Origin: Candidatus Odyssella thessalonicensis L13
Lineage (GTDB): Bacteria > Pseudomonadota > Alphaproteobacteria > Paracaedibacterales > Paracaedibacteraceae
Direction of reading: 5' to 3'
Length of the DNA stretch: 64,000 nt
Assembly (NCBI RefSeq): GCF_000190415.1
Contig: NZ_AEWF01000002.1
Coordinates: 62,001 to 126,000 of the forward strand
Part shown: positions 35,295 to 45,520 of the stretch, one piece after another
Layout: each line of letters opens with the position of its first letter
How positions within the stretch are numbered: the first letter of the stretch is position 1
Translations under genes and position numbers: made by a program
The notes under the pieces: model-generated
Seen by the model: the letters and a program-made list of their open reading frames with translations, nothing else
Told to the model about the DNA's origin: nothing
Database searches by the model: none

Positions 35295-37193
35295 TTACTC
35301 CAGTGAGAGGATTAACGCAACCTCCGCACAATACTTCTTCAAGGTATCTCGCATGGCTTTATACTGATTAGACCGTATTTCTTCAGGGGCGATGAGGTTC
35401 TTCTTAATAATTATATTGTCGGTAACTTGCATATTCTTCCCCTCAAGATGGAAATCCCTTTTAATAGAAAGCCATGGCGTATTAATATTAACCTTTAGCT
35501 TATCGATACCATTAATGACGGCATTCTTAATCAGGGTCTTCCTGCTAATATGATAAGGGTAACCTAGGTGCAGCGTTCCTACTTGATCCTCAGCAATATG
35601 AATAAAAGGCAAAATGGACTGCATCTTTAAAAAGATTCCATGTCCCAGATTGGTCGAAAGAACTTTATTGTGTTGTTCAAAGCTATATCGGACCACCACA
35701 TCTTCCACAATCCGGGTTTTAAGGGGAGGTATATCGAGTTTCTTTTTCGCAGGTGAAGCCTCATCACAAATTAAATAAGTTAAGGCTTCTTCAATGCTTT
35801 TTAAAGAATCTGATAGGCCTGCTGCTGTTAACATTAAGGCATTTTCACCCTTGAGAATAAAATTGCCATCCGTTGTCAAGACGCCGTCTTTTGATAAAGA
35901 AATTGTAGCATCTAATTCTGAACCTGCGTGATGGGGATCAATACCGGGAATCTTTGCAATTGAAGGCTGCGCAGGGTCAAGAATTAAAGCTGGCCTGTCG
36001 GCAATATCTGGAAAGGTGCCCTCTGCCATGCTAACCAGATTAGTGGGATCCAGCCAATAAACTTTACCTGTAGGATCGATAACATGGACGATGGCATGAT
36101 TATAGTTATCTAAGGAGGGCTGTTGCTTAGTTGGTACTATATGGGTTGCATCTCTCATGACCAGCGCTACGTGCGCCTTATAACCTAAAGCCCGTAGGAC
36201 AGCGACAGTGGCCGTAGCAAAATCTTTACAATCCCCGTAGCCTGTTTCGGCTGTAGTCGCTAATGGACGGGGAGCAAAGCGTCCTTCTACCGTCCGCCAA
36301 TCGCCTCGATAGCGAATTTTCTCCGATAACAATGATGTGATCCGATTGAATTGAGCTACAGGATGATCTAATTTTGCTGCCTCTTCTTTAATTGATGACA
36401 ATAAGGCCGGCAAGTCCTTCTTAAGCACGTCCTCAAAGCCTGTCACTAAACCTTTAGCTACGTCCTCAGGACTGGAAAAAGTCGAGACACTGAACCACGT
36501 GGTCAGTTCAGGAGGGATAAGACTATTGTGCGGCTCATTGACCACAGCATTATATACCGGCTTTTTGAGATTTATAGTGAGCTTATAATGCTTCCTATCT
36601 TTATCTTGGCGAATTTCTAAGCAATTTTGCGGATCATTGCATAGCACCTTAAAGGGGATCTCTGATCGTAAAGAAATAGTGGCTTTTTTCCAATAGGCTT
36701 CTTGCCCGAAATATCCTTTAGTCGTATAAGATTTAGCGATAGGCTGTTTGTGAGTGGTAATTTTATACTTCACATATAACTGAGAACCAGGCTGGACTTG
36801 AGGGTAGGAGACAAGGACCTGATACAGTTTATCAAAGCCTGAAGGTTGGCTTGCTATTGGCTTATTTTCAATCATATCTTGGGTGACTTTAAACTCTGTA
36901 CCTTGATGAATAGCTTTGGCCTCAATAATTTCGATATTTTCTAAACTGCTATTATAAACAAAGCTTAACGTTCCAAAATGTGCTCGCCCCCGCTCATTTA
37001 AAACTTTGATTTGTTGCTCGATAATCTCCTCAGATTTTCCTTCAGCATTAGTGATAATATCGCGGTTGAAGAACTCCATTTCTGCAGCAGCATCTTCATG
37101 GGTGGCCCAGCGCGCTTCACCAACATTTATTAAGGCAAGCAGTAACCATACTAAGGTTGAGCATAAGGTAAAGTAAGAACGAAACATCTGCAT
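35295..37193 (-). CDS. Exported DUF3857 / transglutaminase-like domain protein (632 aa)
   Basis: A signal peptide ends near Gly-Glu-Ala. A DUF3857 beta-sandwich follows at about 50-220, then a transglutaminase-like (papain-fold) core with Cys326 (GYGDCKDFA), His370 (YNHAIVHV) and Asp386 (YWLDPTN), numbered from the TTG at 37205, so the triad is complete. A C-terminal beta-rich domain completes the usual layout of this envelope family. Function is unproved; members are thought to act on peptides or envelope proteins. GAGG lies 6 bp before the ATG at 37193, which I prefer to the TTG. Confidence 0.85.
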   Translation of the reverse strand: MQMFRSYFTLCSTLVWLLLALINVGEARWATHEDAAAEMEFFNRDIITNAEGKSEEIIEQQIKVLNERGRAHFGTLSFVYNSSLENIEIIEAKAIHQGTEFKVTQDMIENKPIASQPSGFDKLYQVLVSYPQVQPGSQLYVKYKITTHKQPIAKSYTTKGYFGQEAYWKKATISLRSEIPFKVLCNDPQNCLEIRQDKDRKHYKLTINLKKPVYNAVVNEPHNSLIPPELTTWFSVSTFSSPEDVAKGLVTGFEDVLKKDLPALLSSIKEEAAKLDHPVAQFNRITSLLSEKIRYRGDWRTVEGRFAPRPLATTAETGYGDCKDFATATVAVLRALGYKAHVALVMRDATHIVPTKQQPSLDNYNHAIVHVIDPTGKVYWLDPTNLVSMAEGTFPDIADRPALILDPAQPSIAKIPGIDPHHAGSELDATISLSKDGVLTTDGNFILKGENALMLTAAGLSDSLKSIEEALTYLICDEASPAKKKLDIPPLKTRIVEDVVVRYSFEQHNKVLSTNLGHGIFLKMQSILPFIHIAEDQVGTLHLGYPYHISRKTLIKNAVINGIDKLKVNINTPWLSIKRDFHLEGKNMQVTDNIIIKKNLIAPEEIRSNQYKAMRDTLKKYCAEVALILSLE

Positions 37194-37469
37194 GGTAAGC
37201 CTCAAGCGAAATATTAGTATCTATATTATATGAGTGTGAATGTTATCATTTCTAGCTATAAAAACTCAAATATAAACTGTCACTCGTTAATGTTAAAACT
37301 TTAAATATTATTCTCTATAGGGAAGGATTGCTATCTGGGTTATTTGGTCAATCAGTCCCCATAAAAGTACCCTGTAGTCATAAGAGATTTTATGATTAAG
37401 ACTTTTATGGTGCTACTTTTAAAGTTAACCCTGACAGTTTTACAAGTATAAAAATTAAGAGAAAGCTAG

Positions 37470-39221
37470 ATGCATAGAGTTTTGTTTTTAGTCATCCAAT
37501 CTTGGTTTGCCTTGGTTAATGCGCAGGAACCCAACCAGCCAAAATGGATAAATGATGCAATCAATTTTCAAGAAAGTGAAGATCTGATCGCTGCCCTTCA
37601 TCCTATAGTGCAAAACGAATCAGACCAAGATTCTGAAAGGACATCTTTGACTTTAAAATTATCGATGCCGCTAAGGAACGATGGCTCACGCTTTGTAACC
37701 TTAAATAATAAAGGAAATTACAATTATCAAATCAGGTCAGCTATTACGGTGGCAAGAGAAGTGGATAATTATTTTTTTGAAGGGGCGCGAATAGAGATTA
37801 AGCAGTCTCAAGATAAGGACGGAGTCGAGCTGTGCCTTAATAATGCTACCTATAAAACGCTACTGCTTTTTAATATTAACCCAGAACAGATACCAATTTA
37901 TTTAACGCCTCTGCAATCCAAATTTCGGCTTCTTTTTATTGCAGACGCTTTATATGCTTATGCTCATCAAGACACGTCTTTGATTCGACAAGACTTATAC
38001 GGCATCCTTTTATATTCTTTAGAAGGGATAACAAATTGGACGTCTGCAAGAGCTGACACGGCTCTCTCTACCTTTGAAAAACGTCTCGATAATCGTATCA
38101 CTACCTTAAAAGAAGCCGCCTCCAAGTCCCGAAAAAAGGGAAGCATGCCTTACAGTATTGACGCAATCTCTGGCTATAAAGATTATGGCTATAGTCGCTC
38201 AGTAGGGGCTAACTTATTGGCAAACCTTGACAGAACAGCGGTGGTAGTGGACAAGCTCAAAGCCATCCAAAGCAAAAGAATAACTGTAGAAACCCTAAAA
38301 GCATTTATTAGTGAAAAAAGGCAAGCTATAGCTGTGGACTCCCAACAGTTCTCAATTGGTCGGTATGAGGCGGGAGCTGATCATCCCTCAGGAAGGAAGA
38401 TAGATTCTTCAAGCATTCTCTCCTCCTCAAATCAGGACGGCAAGCAGAATAGAAAAAGAGTTATTTCAAGTAGTGATGAAAGTGAGGACGAGAAAGACTG
38501 CCAGCAAGATGGTGACAAAGACGAGCTCACAGAAATAGAGAATCTGTCTTCCTCTGAAGAAATGGTGCGGGAGGATCCCAAAAAGCGTGGAGGGGCAAAA
38601 TATCAGCATACCCCTAAAAGGCAAAAAGCTTCCCCACCAGAAGAAAGAGTAAGGGAGATAGGAGATTTATCCTTTGTTGATCTTAAGAATGGCTTAGAGA
38701 GGATGATAACCAAATTTAAAAGGATTGCCCTGCTGAGTGGAAGATTAGAGCAAGCTAAAATTTATTTTTCAAACCTGATCGATAATTACCAAGAAATCAT
38801 ATTAAGTTACTATAAAATCGCCTGTAAGAATCATCAGGAGGAGCAATTTTTTATCCACATTTTGCAAGACAGCAATAAGGTGTTCCGGTTGTCACCAAGT
38901 GACCAATTAAACGGCTTGAATAAAACATATGTAACTTACCTTAAACTGATACAACAAAGAGGAACTGTTCTTAAAGATTTAGAGATTGCTCACAAGGTTA
39001 CAGAATGCCTTATACAAGCTAATCAGGAGTCATCGGAGACAATTGAAGATGAAAGTCTTACTTATGGCTATGAGATTAACACCACTAGAAAACGTGAAGA
39101 GTACTTAAATAAAAAACTGCAGGAGCTTAAAGGAAAAATTGAGCTGCTTGATGATGAGAACGATTTCTCTAATCGGAAATTGGGTGCTTACCTGGCAGGA
39201 GGATTAGAGGTTAAAGCTTAA
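37470..39221 (+). CDS. Exported protein with acidic Ser tract and NLS-like basic cluster (583 aa)
   Basis: Family not recognised. A signal peptide (about 1-18) is followed by a helical region to about 285. Residues 313-370 are rich in Ser, Asp and Glu, including ISSSDESEDEKD, a typical casein-kinase-2 target pattern. Residues 371-386 (KKRGGAKYQHTPKRQK) fit a bipartite nuclear localisation signal. A helical C-terminus with coiled-coil character at about 530-570 follows. This combination is eukaryote-like and suggests a protein meant to act in a host cell after export, which is inference. The ribosome site is weak (AGAGAAAG). Confidence 0.65.
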   Translation: MHRVLFLVIQSWFALVNAQEPNQPKWINDAINFQESEDLIAALHPIVQNESDQDSERTSLTLKLSMPLRNDGSRFVTLNNKGNYNYQIRSAITVAREVDNYFFEGARIEIKQSQDKDGVELCLNNATYKTLLLFNINPEQIPIYLTPLQSKFRLLFIADALYAYAHQDTSLIRQDLYGILLYSLEGITNWTSARADTALSTFEKRLDNRITTLKEAASKSRKKGSMPYSIDAISGYKDYGYSRSVGANLLANLDRTAVVVDKLKAIQSKRITVETLKAFISEKRQAIAVDSQQFSIGRYEAGADHPSGRKIDSSSILSSSNQDGKQNRKRVISSSDESEDEKDCQQDGDKDELTEIENLSSSEEMVREDPKKRGGAKYQHTPKRQKASPPEERVREIGDLSFVDLKNGLERMITKFKRIALLSGRLEQAKIYFSNLIDNYQEIILSYYKIACKNHQEEQFFIHILQDSNKVFRLSPSDQLNGLNKTYVTYLKLIQQRGTVLKDLEIAHKVTECLIQANQESSETIEDESLTYGYEINTTRKREEYLNKKLQELKGKIELLDDENDFSNRKLGAYLAGGLEVKA

Positions 39222-39421
39222 GATAAGAAAGCTTACAAAGACGTATTGGTAGGGGGGGTGTTTTTCTGTCCAATGAGCAGTAATACTCCCCTGGAACCTT
39301 AGTGAAATTAATCTCCTGAGAGCACCTGCTGAAGATAATCCTTAATTATGGCAAAGACTAGATGACAAATCTTTAAGGATATATTTGCTGCCATTTGCGG
39401 CGTCTAATCCTTAAGCTATTC

Positions 39422-39658
39422 CTACTGATCTTCTAAACCCTGAAAGAAATAATCGGGTGTTATAGTTAAGAGTCGACAGATATAGTACAGACGGCTGGCA
39501 GGTAAACGGTCAATCCCGTTTTCATATTTGGAAAGTTGCTGAGGCGTGATCTGTAAAGCTTGGGCCAGTTCATACTGGCTCATTTTCAGTTCTTCCCGGC
39601 GTCGTCTTAACTGTTGACCAATATGGGTTTCAATTGAAGGGGATTTAACGATGATCAT
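39422..39658 (-). CDS. XRE-family helix-turn-helix regulator (78 aa)
   Basis: A single HTH_3/Cro-C1 domain: IGQQLRRRREELKMSQYELA, then the recognition helix in ITPQQLSKYENGIDRLPASRL, then LLTITPDYFFQG. It is probably a DNA-binding repressor or activator acting as a dimer. It has the form typical of alphaproteobacterial small XRE regulators (the FFxGL ending). It stands alone between exported and unknown genes, so its target is not evident. Confidence 0.85.
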   Translation of the reverse strand: MIIVKSPSIETHIGQQLRRRREELKMSQYELAQALQITPQQLSKYENGIDRLPASRLYYICRLLTITPDYFFQGLEDQ

Positions 39659-39754
39659 TGATTATTACTTTTTTATTAGTTTGTCGTTGCAGGATGAAGC
39701 AAAATTAGAGCTCTGGAGAACGCTCCCAGGCTCTATAGCAGTTAGAGAGGAGTT

Positions 39755-40543
39755 TTAAGCTTTTAAGATGCAGGGAAAAGTGATAACCGTTCCGGAAGTT
39801 ATCTTTGGTTCCATTTTTTTCTGATTAACCAGAAGCTGGCTGAGAGGTATTTCCTGTCTTTCTGAATGATGTAGATAACATCTTAAAAATGGGTCTGATC
39901 TTTGAAGTTTCCATAGCTGCTGATGTAAGCATATTTTTATGGTTTTAACGCGGTCTGTAAAAATGCTGAAGTCTTGGTTGTCCACGGATAAAGTAAAAAT
40001 TTGCCGTTTGCCATCCACGGTTATATGAGTGGAAACCAAGTTAAAGAGTTCATCTAGGGATGTTAAATGGGCCGCTTCCTCGGCAGAGATCACGAGGTTA
40101 ACCCTTTTTTTCTGCAGGCATTGGGCACAAAAAGCAGTAATCACTAAACCTTGGAGCACCAATTCAATCAGGGCAGCATCGTAGAGAGATTGGCAGCTAT
40201 CCTCTAGTAAAAGATCCTCTTTAAGAGTGAAACGGCTCACTTGCAAAGCACCGTTAACCAACGGCTGCACCGTCATTGTTAAGGAAAATCCGGTTTGCTT
40301 TTGGCGTAATTTTAATTGTGGACCAGAAGCGGATATCAAACAGGTTAAATCATAAGAAAAGACTAGCTCTTGCTGGGGCCAGGTAGCGACACAATCTTTT
40401 AGAAGACCTAATATATTTTTTTCTTTATGCCGGTCATTATTATTTCCTATACCGCTAGAAGCTATCCGAAAATGATTATTTGAATTCAATTTAGAAAAAA
40501 TGTGTGGCAATAGTATTTTCGAATAAAGCCAACGACCACACAA
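39755..40543 (-). CDS. Hypothetical protein, start uncertain, possible N-terminal membrane segment (262 aa)
   Basis: Family not recognised. The frame as drawn begins with a TTG at 40543 and no ribosome site. Upstream in the same frame, codons continue without a stop for over 30 residues and include the hydrophobic stretch FLSVIFIILL immediately before that TTG. The real protein may therefore start earlier with a non-standard codon, or an N-terminal frameshift removed the start. The body is beta-rich with several cysteines. The small XRE gene follows 96 bp downstream. Confidence 0.4.
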   Translation of the reverse strand: MCGRWLYSKILLPHIFSKLNSNNHFRIASSGIGNNNDRHKEKNILGLLKDCVATWPQQELVFSYDLTCLISASGPQLKLRQKQTGFSLTMTVQPLVNGALQVSRFTLKEDLLLEDSCQSLYDAALIELVLQGLVITAFCAQCLQKKRVNLVISAEEAAHLTSLDELFNLVSTHITVDGKRQIFTLSVDNQDFSIFTDRVKTIKICLHQQLWKLQRSDPFLRCYLHHSERQEIPLSQLLVNQKKMEPKITSGTVITFPCILKA

Positions 40544-40798
40544 AAGAATGATAAAGATAACAGATAAAAATTGGAAGCATCTTGACGTATTTTTTGGCCC
40601 TGCTCCTAAAAGAGGACTCCCCGTTAAGAGGTCAAACTGACTTCATAGAGAGGTCCTGTTACCAAACATTACAAAGTCATCCTATGTCGTTTTCATAAGT
40701 TAAGAAAAATGGCAACGGTTGTATCCTTATGAGCTCGCTAAAAATCTATAGATGCTTTAGAGATAGGGATTTTTCTGTGGGTTCAAAGAATAAGGCCA

Positions 40799-41179
40799 TT
40801 ATTTTAAGAATTTCTGCTTAATATATTTATAATATGCCCCATGGGTGGCAGGACCATAGTGTTCTTCACGAGCTAAAGTAAGATATTCCTCAATTGTAGG
40901 AGAGGTAGGAAAATCAATAATATCGTTCTGCTTAAGTTCAAGCTCGGCCAACCTATTTCGTACATCTTTTCCCTTAGTAAAGAAGTCATAAGCTTTTACG
41001 GAATTATATTTTAAAATATTGATCTTGCCAGATCTGTAAGAATTGTAACTGTTACCTAAGATATAGCAAGCGTCGGGATGATCTTGATACTGATGTAATT
41101 CTTCCAAGGCTTCCTTATAAGCGTGACAGAAAAAATTATATTGTTCTTTCTTCATCTCCTCATAGGGCACTAAAGCCAC
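40799..41179 (-). CDS. Hypothetical protein (126 aa), possibly Sel1/TPR-like
   Basis: A short helical protein with Tyr- and Glu-rich helices (FFCHAYKEALEELHQYQDHP). The A-C-Y-I-L-G-N-S-Y pattern near residue 37 is reminiscent of one Sel1-type repeat. No signal peptide. The start is uncertain: GTG at 41179 has no ribosome site, and ATG at 41155 has GAGGAG directly against it. I assign no function. Confidence 0.4.
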   Translation of the reverse strand: MALVPYEEMKKEQYNFFCHAYKEALEELHQYQDHPDACYILGNSYNSYRSGKINILKYNSVKAYDFFTKGKDVRNRLAELELKQNDIIDFPTSPTIEEYLTLAREEHYGPATHGAYYKYIKQKFLK

Positions 41180-41458
41180 ATTTTCTAAGGTTCAAAGTAG
41201 ATAATACTTGGCTAAAGAATGATGATGGTGAGCCGCTGCATCCCTACCCGGAAAATGCTGCCAGAACCGCGATTCAGCAGAGCTGAGGGAGTGGTGAATA
41301 ATTCTTATAAATTACTCCCCAGCTCCACAGATCTAACCACAGCGACACCATTGTTATGGAAAGGTAGAGAAATGATTCTTACTTCTCAATTAATAGAACT
41401 TATCGGGCATCTTTAGGTGTTAATGGCTGCTAAAGATTAAAGAAGAGCATGCTAAGTT

Positions 41459-41989
41459 TTATGAGTTTTTAGAGTCGACCGCCTGGCATTTAATGTCTCT
41501 TATTTTCTTTAAAGATACTCTCCATGAATACAGTCCCCATACAAGTGTGAAGGGAAATAAAACGGTCAACCATAAAGGAAGAGTGGGACGCTCATGTATA
41601 AGGTTGTATCCTTTTCGCAGCTGATAAGAGAGATGACGGTAATATAGATAATTGCTAAGGGCAGGAATAACCCCAAATCTAATCGCCCAGGGGATTAAGG
41701 TCATTACAGTTGTTAAGTGGGGAAGTTCAGGACCATAAACCGTTGAGAAAAGATTTACTAACCCGAGGAAATCTATCATTAACAGAATAAAAGAGAACAA
41801 GTACATCTTTCTATACTGCATCCAAAAGTAGGAGAAAAGAAAGGCTGACCAGTTCCAGGTGAAAATCTGGCCAGCGGCAATTTTAGTGAACGCCGTTTGA
41901 TAAAACTTATTCTGCTCAGTTTGCTCTAATGTCTTGGGTGCGGGAAACTGAGAGAGCTCAATGATCTGTGATAAGGTAGCTGAGGTCAT
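41459..41989 (-). CDS. DUF2628-like integral membrane protein (176 aa)
   Basis: After a polar N-terminus comes NWSAFLFSYFWMQYRKMYLFSF, the pattern of DUF2628 proteins (W-x-AFxFxxxWxxYRKM), with three to four membrane helices between about 40 and 160. Such proteins are small inner-membrane proteins of unknown role. AAGGAACC precedes the ATG. No neighbour suggests a function. Confidence 0.7.
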   Translation of the reverse strand: MTSATLSQIIELSQFPAPKTLEQTEQNKFYQTAFTKIAAGQIFTWNWSAFLFSYFWMQYRKMYLFSFILLMIDFLGLVNLFSTVYGPELPHLTTVMTLIPWAIRFGVIPALSNYLYYRHLSYQLRKGYNLIHERPTLPLWLTVLFPFTLVWGLYSWRVSLKKIRDIKCQAVDSKNS

Positions 41990-42305
41990 TTTTTGGTTCC
42001 TTTTGAGTGTTCCTTAATAGAAGATATAAGCAGAAAAGGTAAAAAAACTAGCGGAAAGTAATAAAATATATAAAATGAAATAATCTAAATAAAAAAATAT
42101 TTAAAACTAAAGGATTGAGAAATTGAAAAGATTAAACTTCCCACTATTTTATGAGCAAATGAGCGTAATTTATGCTTGTTAATATAACAGAGGAGAAGGG
42201 AGAGTTCATTTTAAATTAATAGAAGTCTGTTTAATTCTTTCTTGAATTTAGAGGCAGTAATACCAAGGTTTATATATAAAGATATAAGTTGAATAGAACA
42301 GTCTC
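41990..42305. other. AT-rich divergent intergenic region
   Basis: About 316 bp between the DUF2628 gene and an AAA ATPase gene pointing apart. Very AT-rich, with no gene, repeat or hairpin of note; it should hold both promoters. Confidence 0.3.
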
Positions 42306-43082
42306 GTGTCGCTCCTCAAAACCTTTCCTAAAAAGTCAGGGTTATTACCCCCCTTCTTGAAGAAGATATCCTTTAATAGGCCCACAGCTGACCAGGATTT
42401 TCCATTTAACATTCCAGCATTCCAAAAGGATTTTACCTTAGAGTTTTCAAAGCCAGTGACCATTTTTACTGGAGCTAACGCCACCGGTAAATCAACCTTG
42501 CTTGAATTTATTGCTCACAGGTGTGGTTTTAACTTACTGGGGGGATCGCGTGATCATTGTTATCAAACGTTGGCGCGGGACTCTTATCCCCATCTTAAGA
42601 AGCTAGCGGACTGTATGCGATTGGCGTGGCTGCCCAAAGTTTCGCAAGGCTTCTTTTTAAGAGCAGAAACTTTCTTTAATTTTTTAGAATATATCCATGA
42701 TCCCCGTTGGCAGGATTTAGAAGCGTCTTACGGAGGCAATCTCTTAACGCAGAGCCACGGAGAAGGGTTCCTTTCTTTTTTTAGGCATAGACTATCACGG
42801 GGCGGCCTTTATTTAATGGATGAACCGGAAGCCGCTTTGTCGCCGATGCATCAAATGGAATTTTTAAAAATCTTAAAAGAGATAGAAAGCCGCAGCAATG
42901 CTCAAGTCATTCTTGTGACCCATTCGCCGTTGTTGATGGGATATCCCATGGCTGAGTTATATGAATTTGGTGGCTGTGGCATTAAGCTCTTGGCCTTAGA
43001 ACAAACACAGCATTTCCAAGTAATGAAAAGTTTTTGTCAGGCCCCCCAAGCCTTTATAAGGCGGCTTTTAGAGAAGGAATAA
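42306..43082 (+). CDS. AAA (ABC-type) ATPase, AAA_21/SMC-like (258 aa)
   Basis: A soluble ABC-type ATPase without a membrane domain. It has Walker A GANATGKS (56-63), an ABC-like signature region in SHGEGFLSFF, Walker B LYLMDEPEAAL (about 170-180) and the His switch in ILVTHSP. The N-terminal FNIPAFQKDFTLEFSKPVTIF is typical of stand-alone predicted ATPases related to OLD/AAA_21 proteins. Function is unknown; relatives act in stress or defence, but no nuclease or partner gene is adjacent. Start is GTG. It is convergent with the Lon-like gene, with a 9-bp gap. Confidence 0.85.
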   Translation: MSLLKTFPKKSGLLPPFLKKISFNRPTADQDFPFNIPAFQKDFTLEFSKPVTIFTGANATGKSTLLEFIAHRCGFNLLGGSRDHCYQTLARDSYPHLKKLADCMRLAWLPKVSQGFFLRAETFFNFLEYIHDPRWQDLEASYGGNLLTQSHGEGFLSFFRHRLSRGGLYLMDEPEAALSPMHQMEFLKILKEIESRSNAQVILVTHSPLLMGYPMAELYEFGGCGIKLLALEQTQHFQVMKSFCQAPQAFIRRLLEKE

Positions 43083-43091
43083 CAATACCAA

Positions 43092-44486
43092 CTAGCGTTT
43101 ATTAAGCGATTTAGAAAATTGGTTTAATTGATTTTGAACAAGATCATAGATCGATCCTTTGGGATATCGACCCTTCTGATCAGCCTTACCGGCATCAGCA
43201 CTCATTAAAAGATTAATTGCTTCATCAATGGTTGTGATTGTCCAAATGTGAAATTTATTGTCGCGGACGGCTTCACTGATCTCATCGCGCAGAATAATGT
43301 GCTCTGCGTTTGACGCCGGAATGACAACGCCTTGGGTGCCGGTTAGACCTCGGTATTTGCAGACCCTAAAGAAGCCTTCAATTTTATGATTTAAACCGCC
43401 CACCGCTTGGATTTCGCCAAACTGATTGATGGAGCCTGTAACGGCCATGTCTTGGCGCACCCGTACCTTTGATAAAGACGAAAGAATGGCAATAAGCTCG
43501 GCCACAGAAGCGCTGTCCCCTTCGATCTCTTCATAGCTTTGCTCAAATGTTAAAGAACAAGAAAATGACACGGGATAATTCTGAGCAAATTTTCCATTTA
43601 AAAACCCATCTAAAATCATGGCTCCCTTTTGTTGAATAGGGCCGGCCATTTCTGTTAAACGCTCAATATTGATGATGCCTTCCTCGCCGGCGAAAGTGCG
43701 AGCAGAGATACGGTTAGGAACACCATAATAATGATCACCGGTCGATAGCACAGATAGACCATTGACAATCCCCAGCTTCTTACCATGGGTTTCAATCAGC
43801 ATCACATTACGTTCTATTTCCCGATGGGTACGATCTTCAACTCCCGACGTTCGTAAGCGTCGATGAACGATCGCCGTTTTTATATGGGTTGCTGTTGTGT
43901 TGTCTGAATTGTCCTCAATAGCTAGTTCATTGGCCTCATTAATGATATCTTCTAAAAGTTCAAATTTGGAAGAAAGCCAGGTCCGATTGTTGCACCAACG
44001 CGAACTATAGCCTAACAAAGTTTGAATAGCCTCTTTATCGAGATCTTTACCAGAATTCTGCTGCGAGATTTGCCGGAATAGTCGAGTGCATACGCTGATA
44101 TTTTGAGCGTTAGCGGGCAGATCTGGCTCAATGTCAGCTTTGATTTTGAAATATGTTTTAAATTCTGGGTCGAGGTAGAAGAAATTATAAAACCAGACCG
44201 GGGCTCCGACCAGAAATATCTGCACATCTAAAGGGATGGGTTTTGGATCAGGTGCATCGAGCATAGGAATCGAATTTTCTCGATGGGATTCTTCGATACG
44301 GATTTTCTTGTCACGCAAAGCAGTTTTAAGGGCAAACCATAAGCCTGGATCCTGAGCGATCGCTTCTGCCCGCAATACAAGGATCCCTCCATTAGCGCGG
44401 TGCAAATTGCCCGGACGAATCATGGTAAAGTCTGTGGTGTAGCCTGCAGGCCCACTTTTGTATTTAATGCTGAAAGATACTTTCAT
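43092..44486 (-). pseudogene. Lon-like protease (AAA_32/LonB type), C-terminal part after a frameshift
   Basis: This frame carries the second half of a bacterial LonB-like protease. It contains DFTMIRPGNLHRANGGILVL (a Walker-B-like region) and the Lon proteolytic domain with catalytic Ser325 (EGDSASVAEL) and Lys368 (GGLNHKIEGF). The N-terminal half is in a different frame at 44464-45420. The two frames overlap at the point where the family reads F-G-x-I-x-Y. Adding two bases near 44473 would join them into a full-length protein. The ATG at 44486 has no ribosome site. This is either a disrupted gene or a sequence error. Confidence 0.8.
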
Positions 44487-45420
44487 AAGTGGGAGCAGGG
44501 TCTAAAATTAAAGGAGCATGGAGCGCACTTTTATTATTAACCAGGACGTTAACAGCATAGCGATTGCGAATTTCTTCCAAATCCGAGGCATCAGAGCCAT
44601 CTATAAGAAAATCATCAATATGGTTAATAATGTCGTCATAAACAGCATCAATCCATTTGTCGAGATATTTGCCATAGGTTTTACGAAAAGGAACCATTAA
44701 AGGTTTGAGGATCTTCTCCACTTCGCCCACCTTTAATGCTTGAATCTTTTCAGCAATTTCGCGCTCTTGAAAGTGAGCCAAGGAGGAAATCTGGCTTAAC
44801 TTTTCACGGATGGATTGAAGGTCGTCAGGTTCAAAAGAAGCAGATTGGTTTTTATCACTTGCTTGTGCATTTAAAGAAGCAATCGTGAACTCATCATCAT
44901 TGATGTCAACTCTTAACCCTTTGGTAGCTGCATATTTTTGCACTTCAGCAATTTGAGCTTGGAATTGTTGCTCTAATTCGTTGGTCAGGGTATTAGCTTC
45001 ACTGGCAAAAGTGCCCCCTGATAAGGTCTTATTAAATAGATCGATGATCGCTTCGATCATCTCGGCGAGGGCTCGCTTAAGCTTGAAAGATTGACCGCGG
45101 GGTAATTGGAAAGGCAGGGGTTGATAACTGGTTTCAAAGTTATTTAAGTAGACCCAGTCGCCACAGGGAGGAACGGTTTTGATATAATCCTGAAGATATT
45201 GCATGGTGGCGACCATACGTGCACTGCGATCCCCGCCGATGACAAAGACGTTCGCCCCATAATGACGCATCTTTAAGCTCGTGCTGATAGCCGTTCCTGC
45301 TCGCGTATGCGACGTCAAGTTGAAATAGGTAACGGGTTCTAAGTTATCCTTTAAATCAGCAGAATTTATGGTAAATCTTGGGAGTGCTACTTGTTCATAG
45401 GTCAGGGTTTGAGTCGCCAT
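44464..45420 (-). pseudogene. Lon-like protease (AAA_32/LonB type), N-terminal part before a frameshift
   Basis: The first 318 codons of the same Lon-like gene. The segment starts LPRFTINSADLKDNLEP, typical of the family N-terminus, then GANVFVIGGDRSARM at the degenerate Walker A position, then a coiled-coil region. It ends abruptly at TAA (44464-44466) after APTYESIFQH, where homologues continue into the Walker-B-like region. The two parts together give about 785 residues, the usual size. Translation of this half alone would lack the protease domain. Confidence 0.8.
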
Positions 45421-45520
45421 AAATCACCAGACTTTCTTGATAATTCAATTAAAATTGTAACTTTACTTTAAAGCGAGTACAAGATGCAAAAGGTTAATCT
45501 CACCTAAGAATAAACTTCTC

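Noticed and set aside
41219-41416. 65-codon plus-strand frame and a neighbouring frame reading KNDDGEPLHPYPENAA
   Set aside because: Short, no ribosome site, and the better-looking peptide has no start and runs into the antisense of the next gene. Possible remnant, but unsupported.
42306-45420. AAA ATPase plus Lon-like gene considered as a defence module
   Set aside because: The genes are convergent, one is broken and no nuclease, reverse transcriptase or toxin gene accompanies them.
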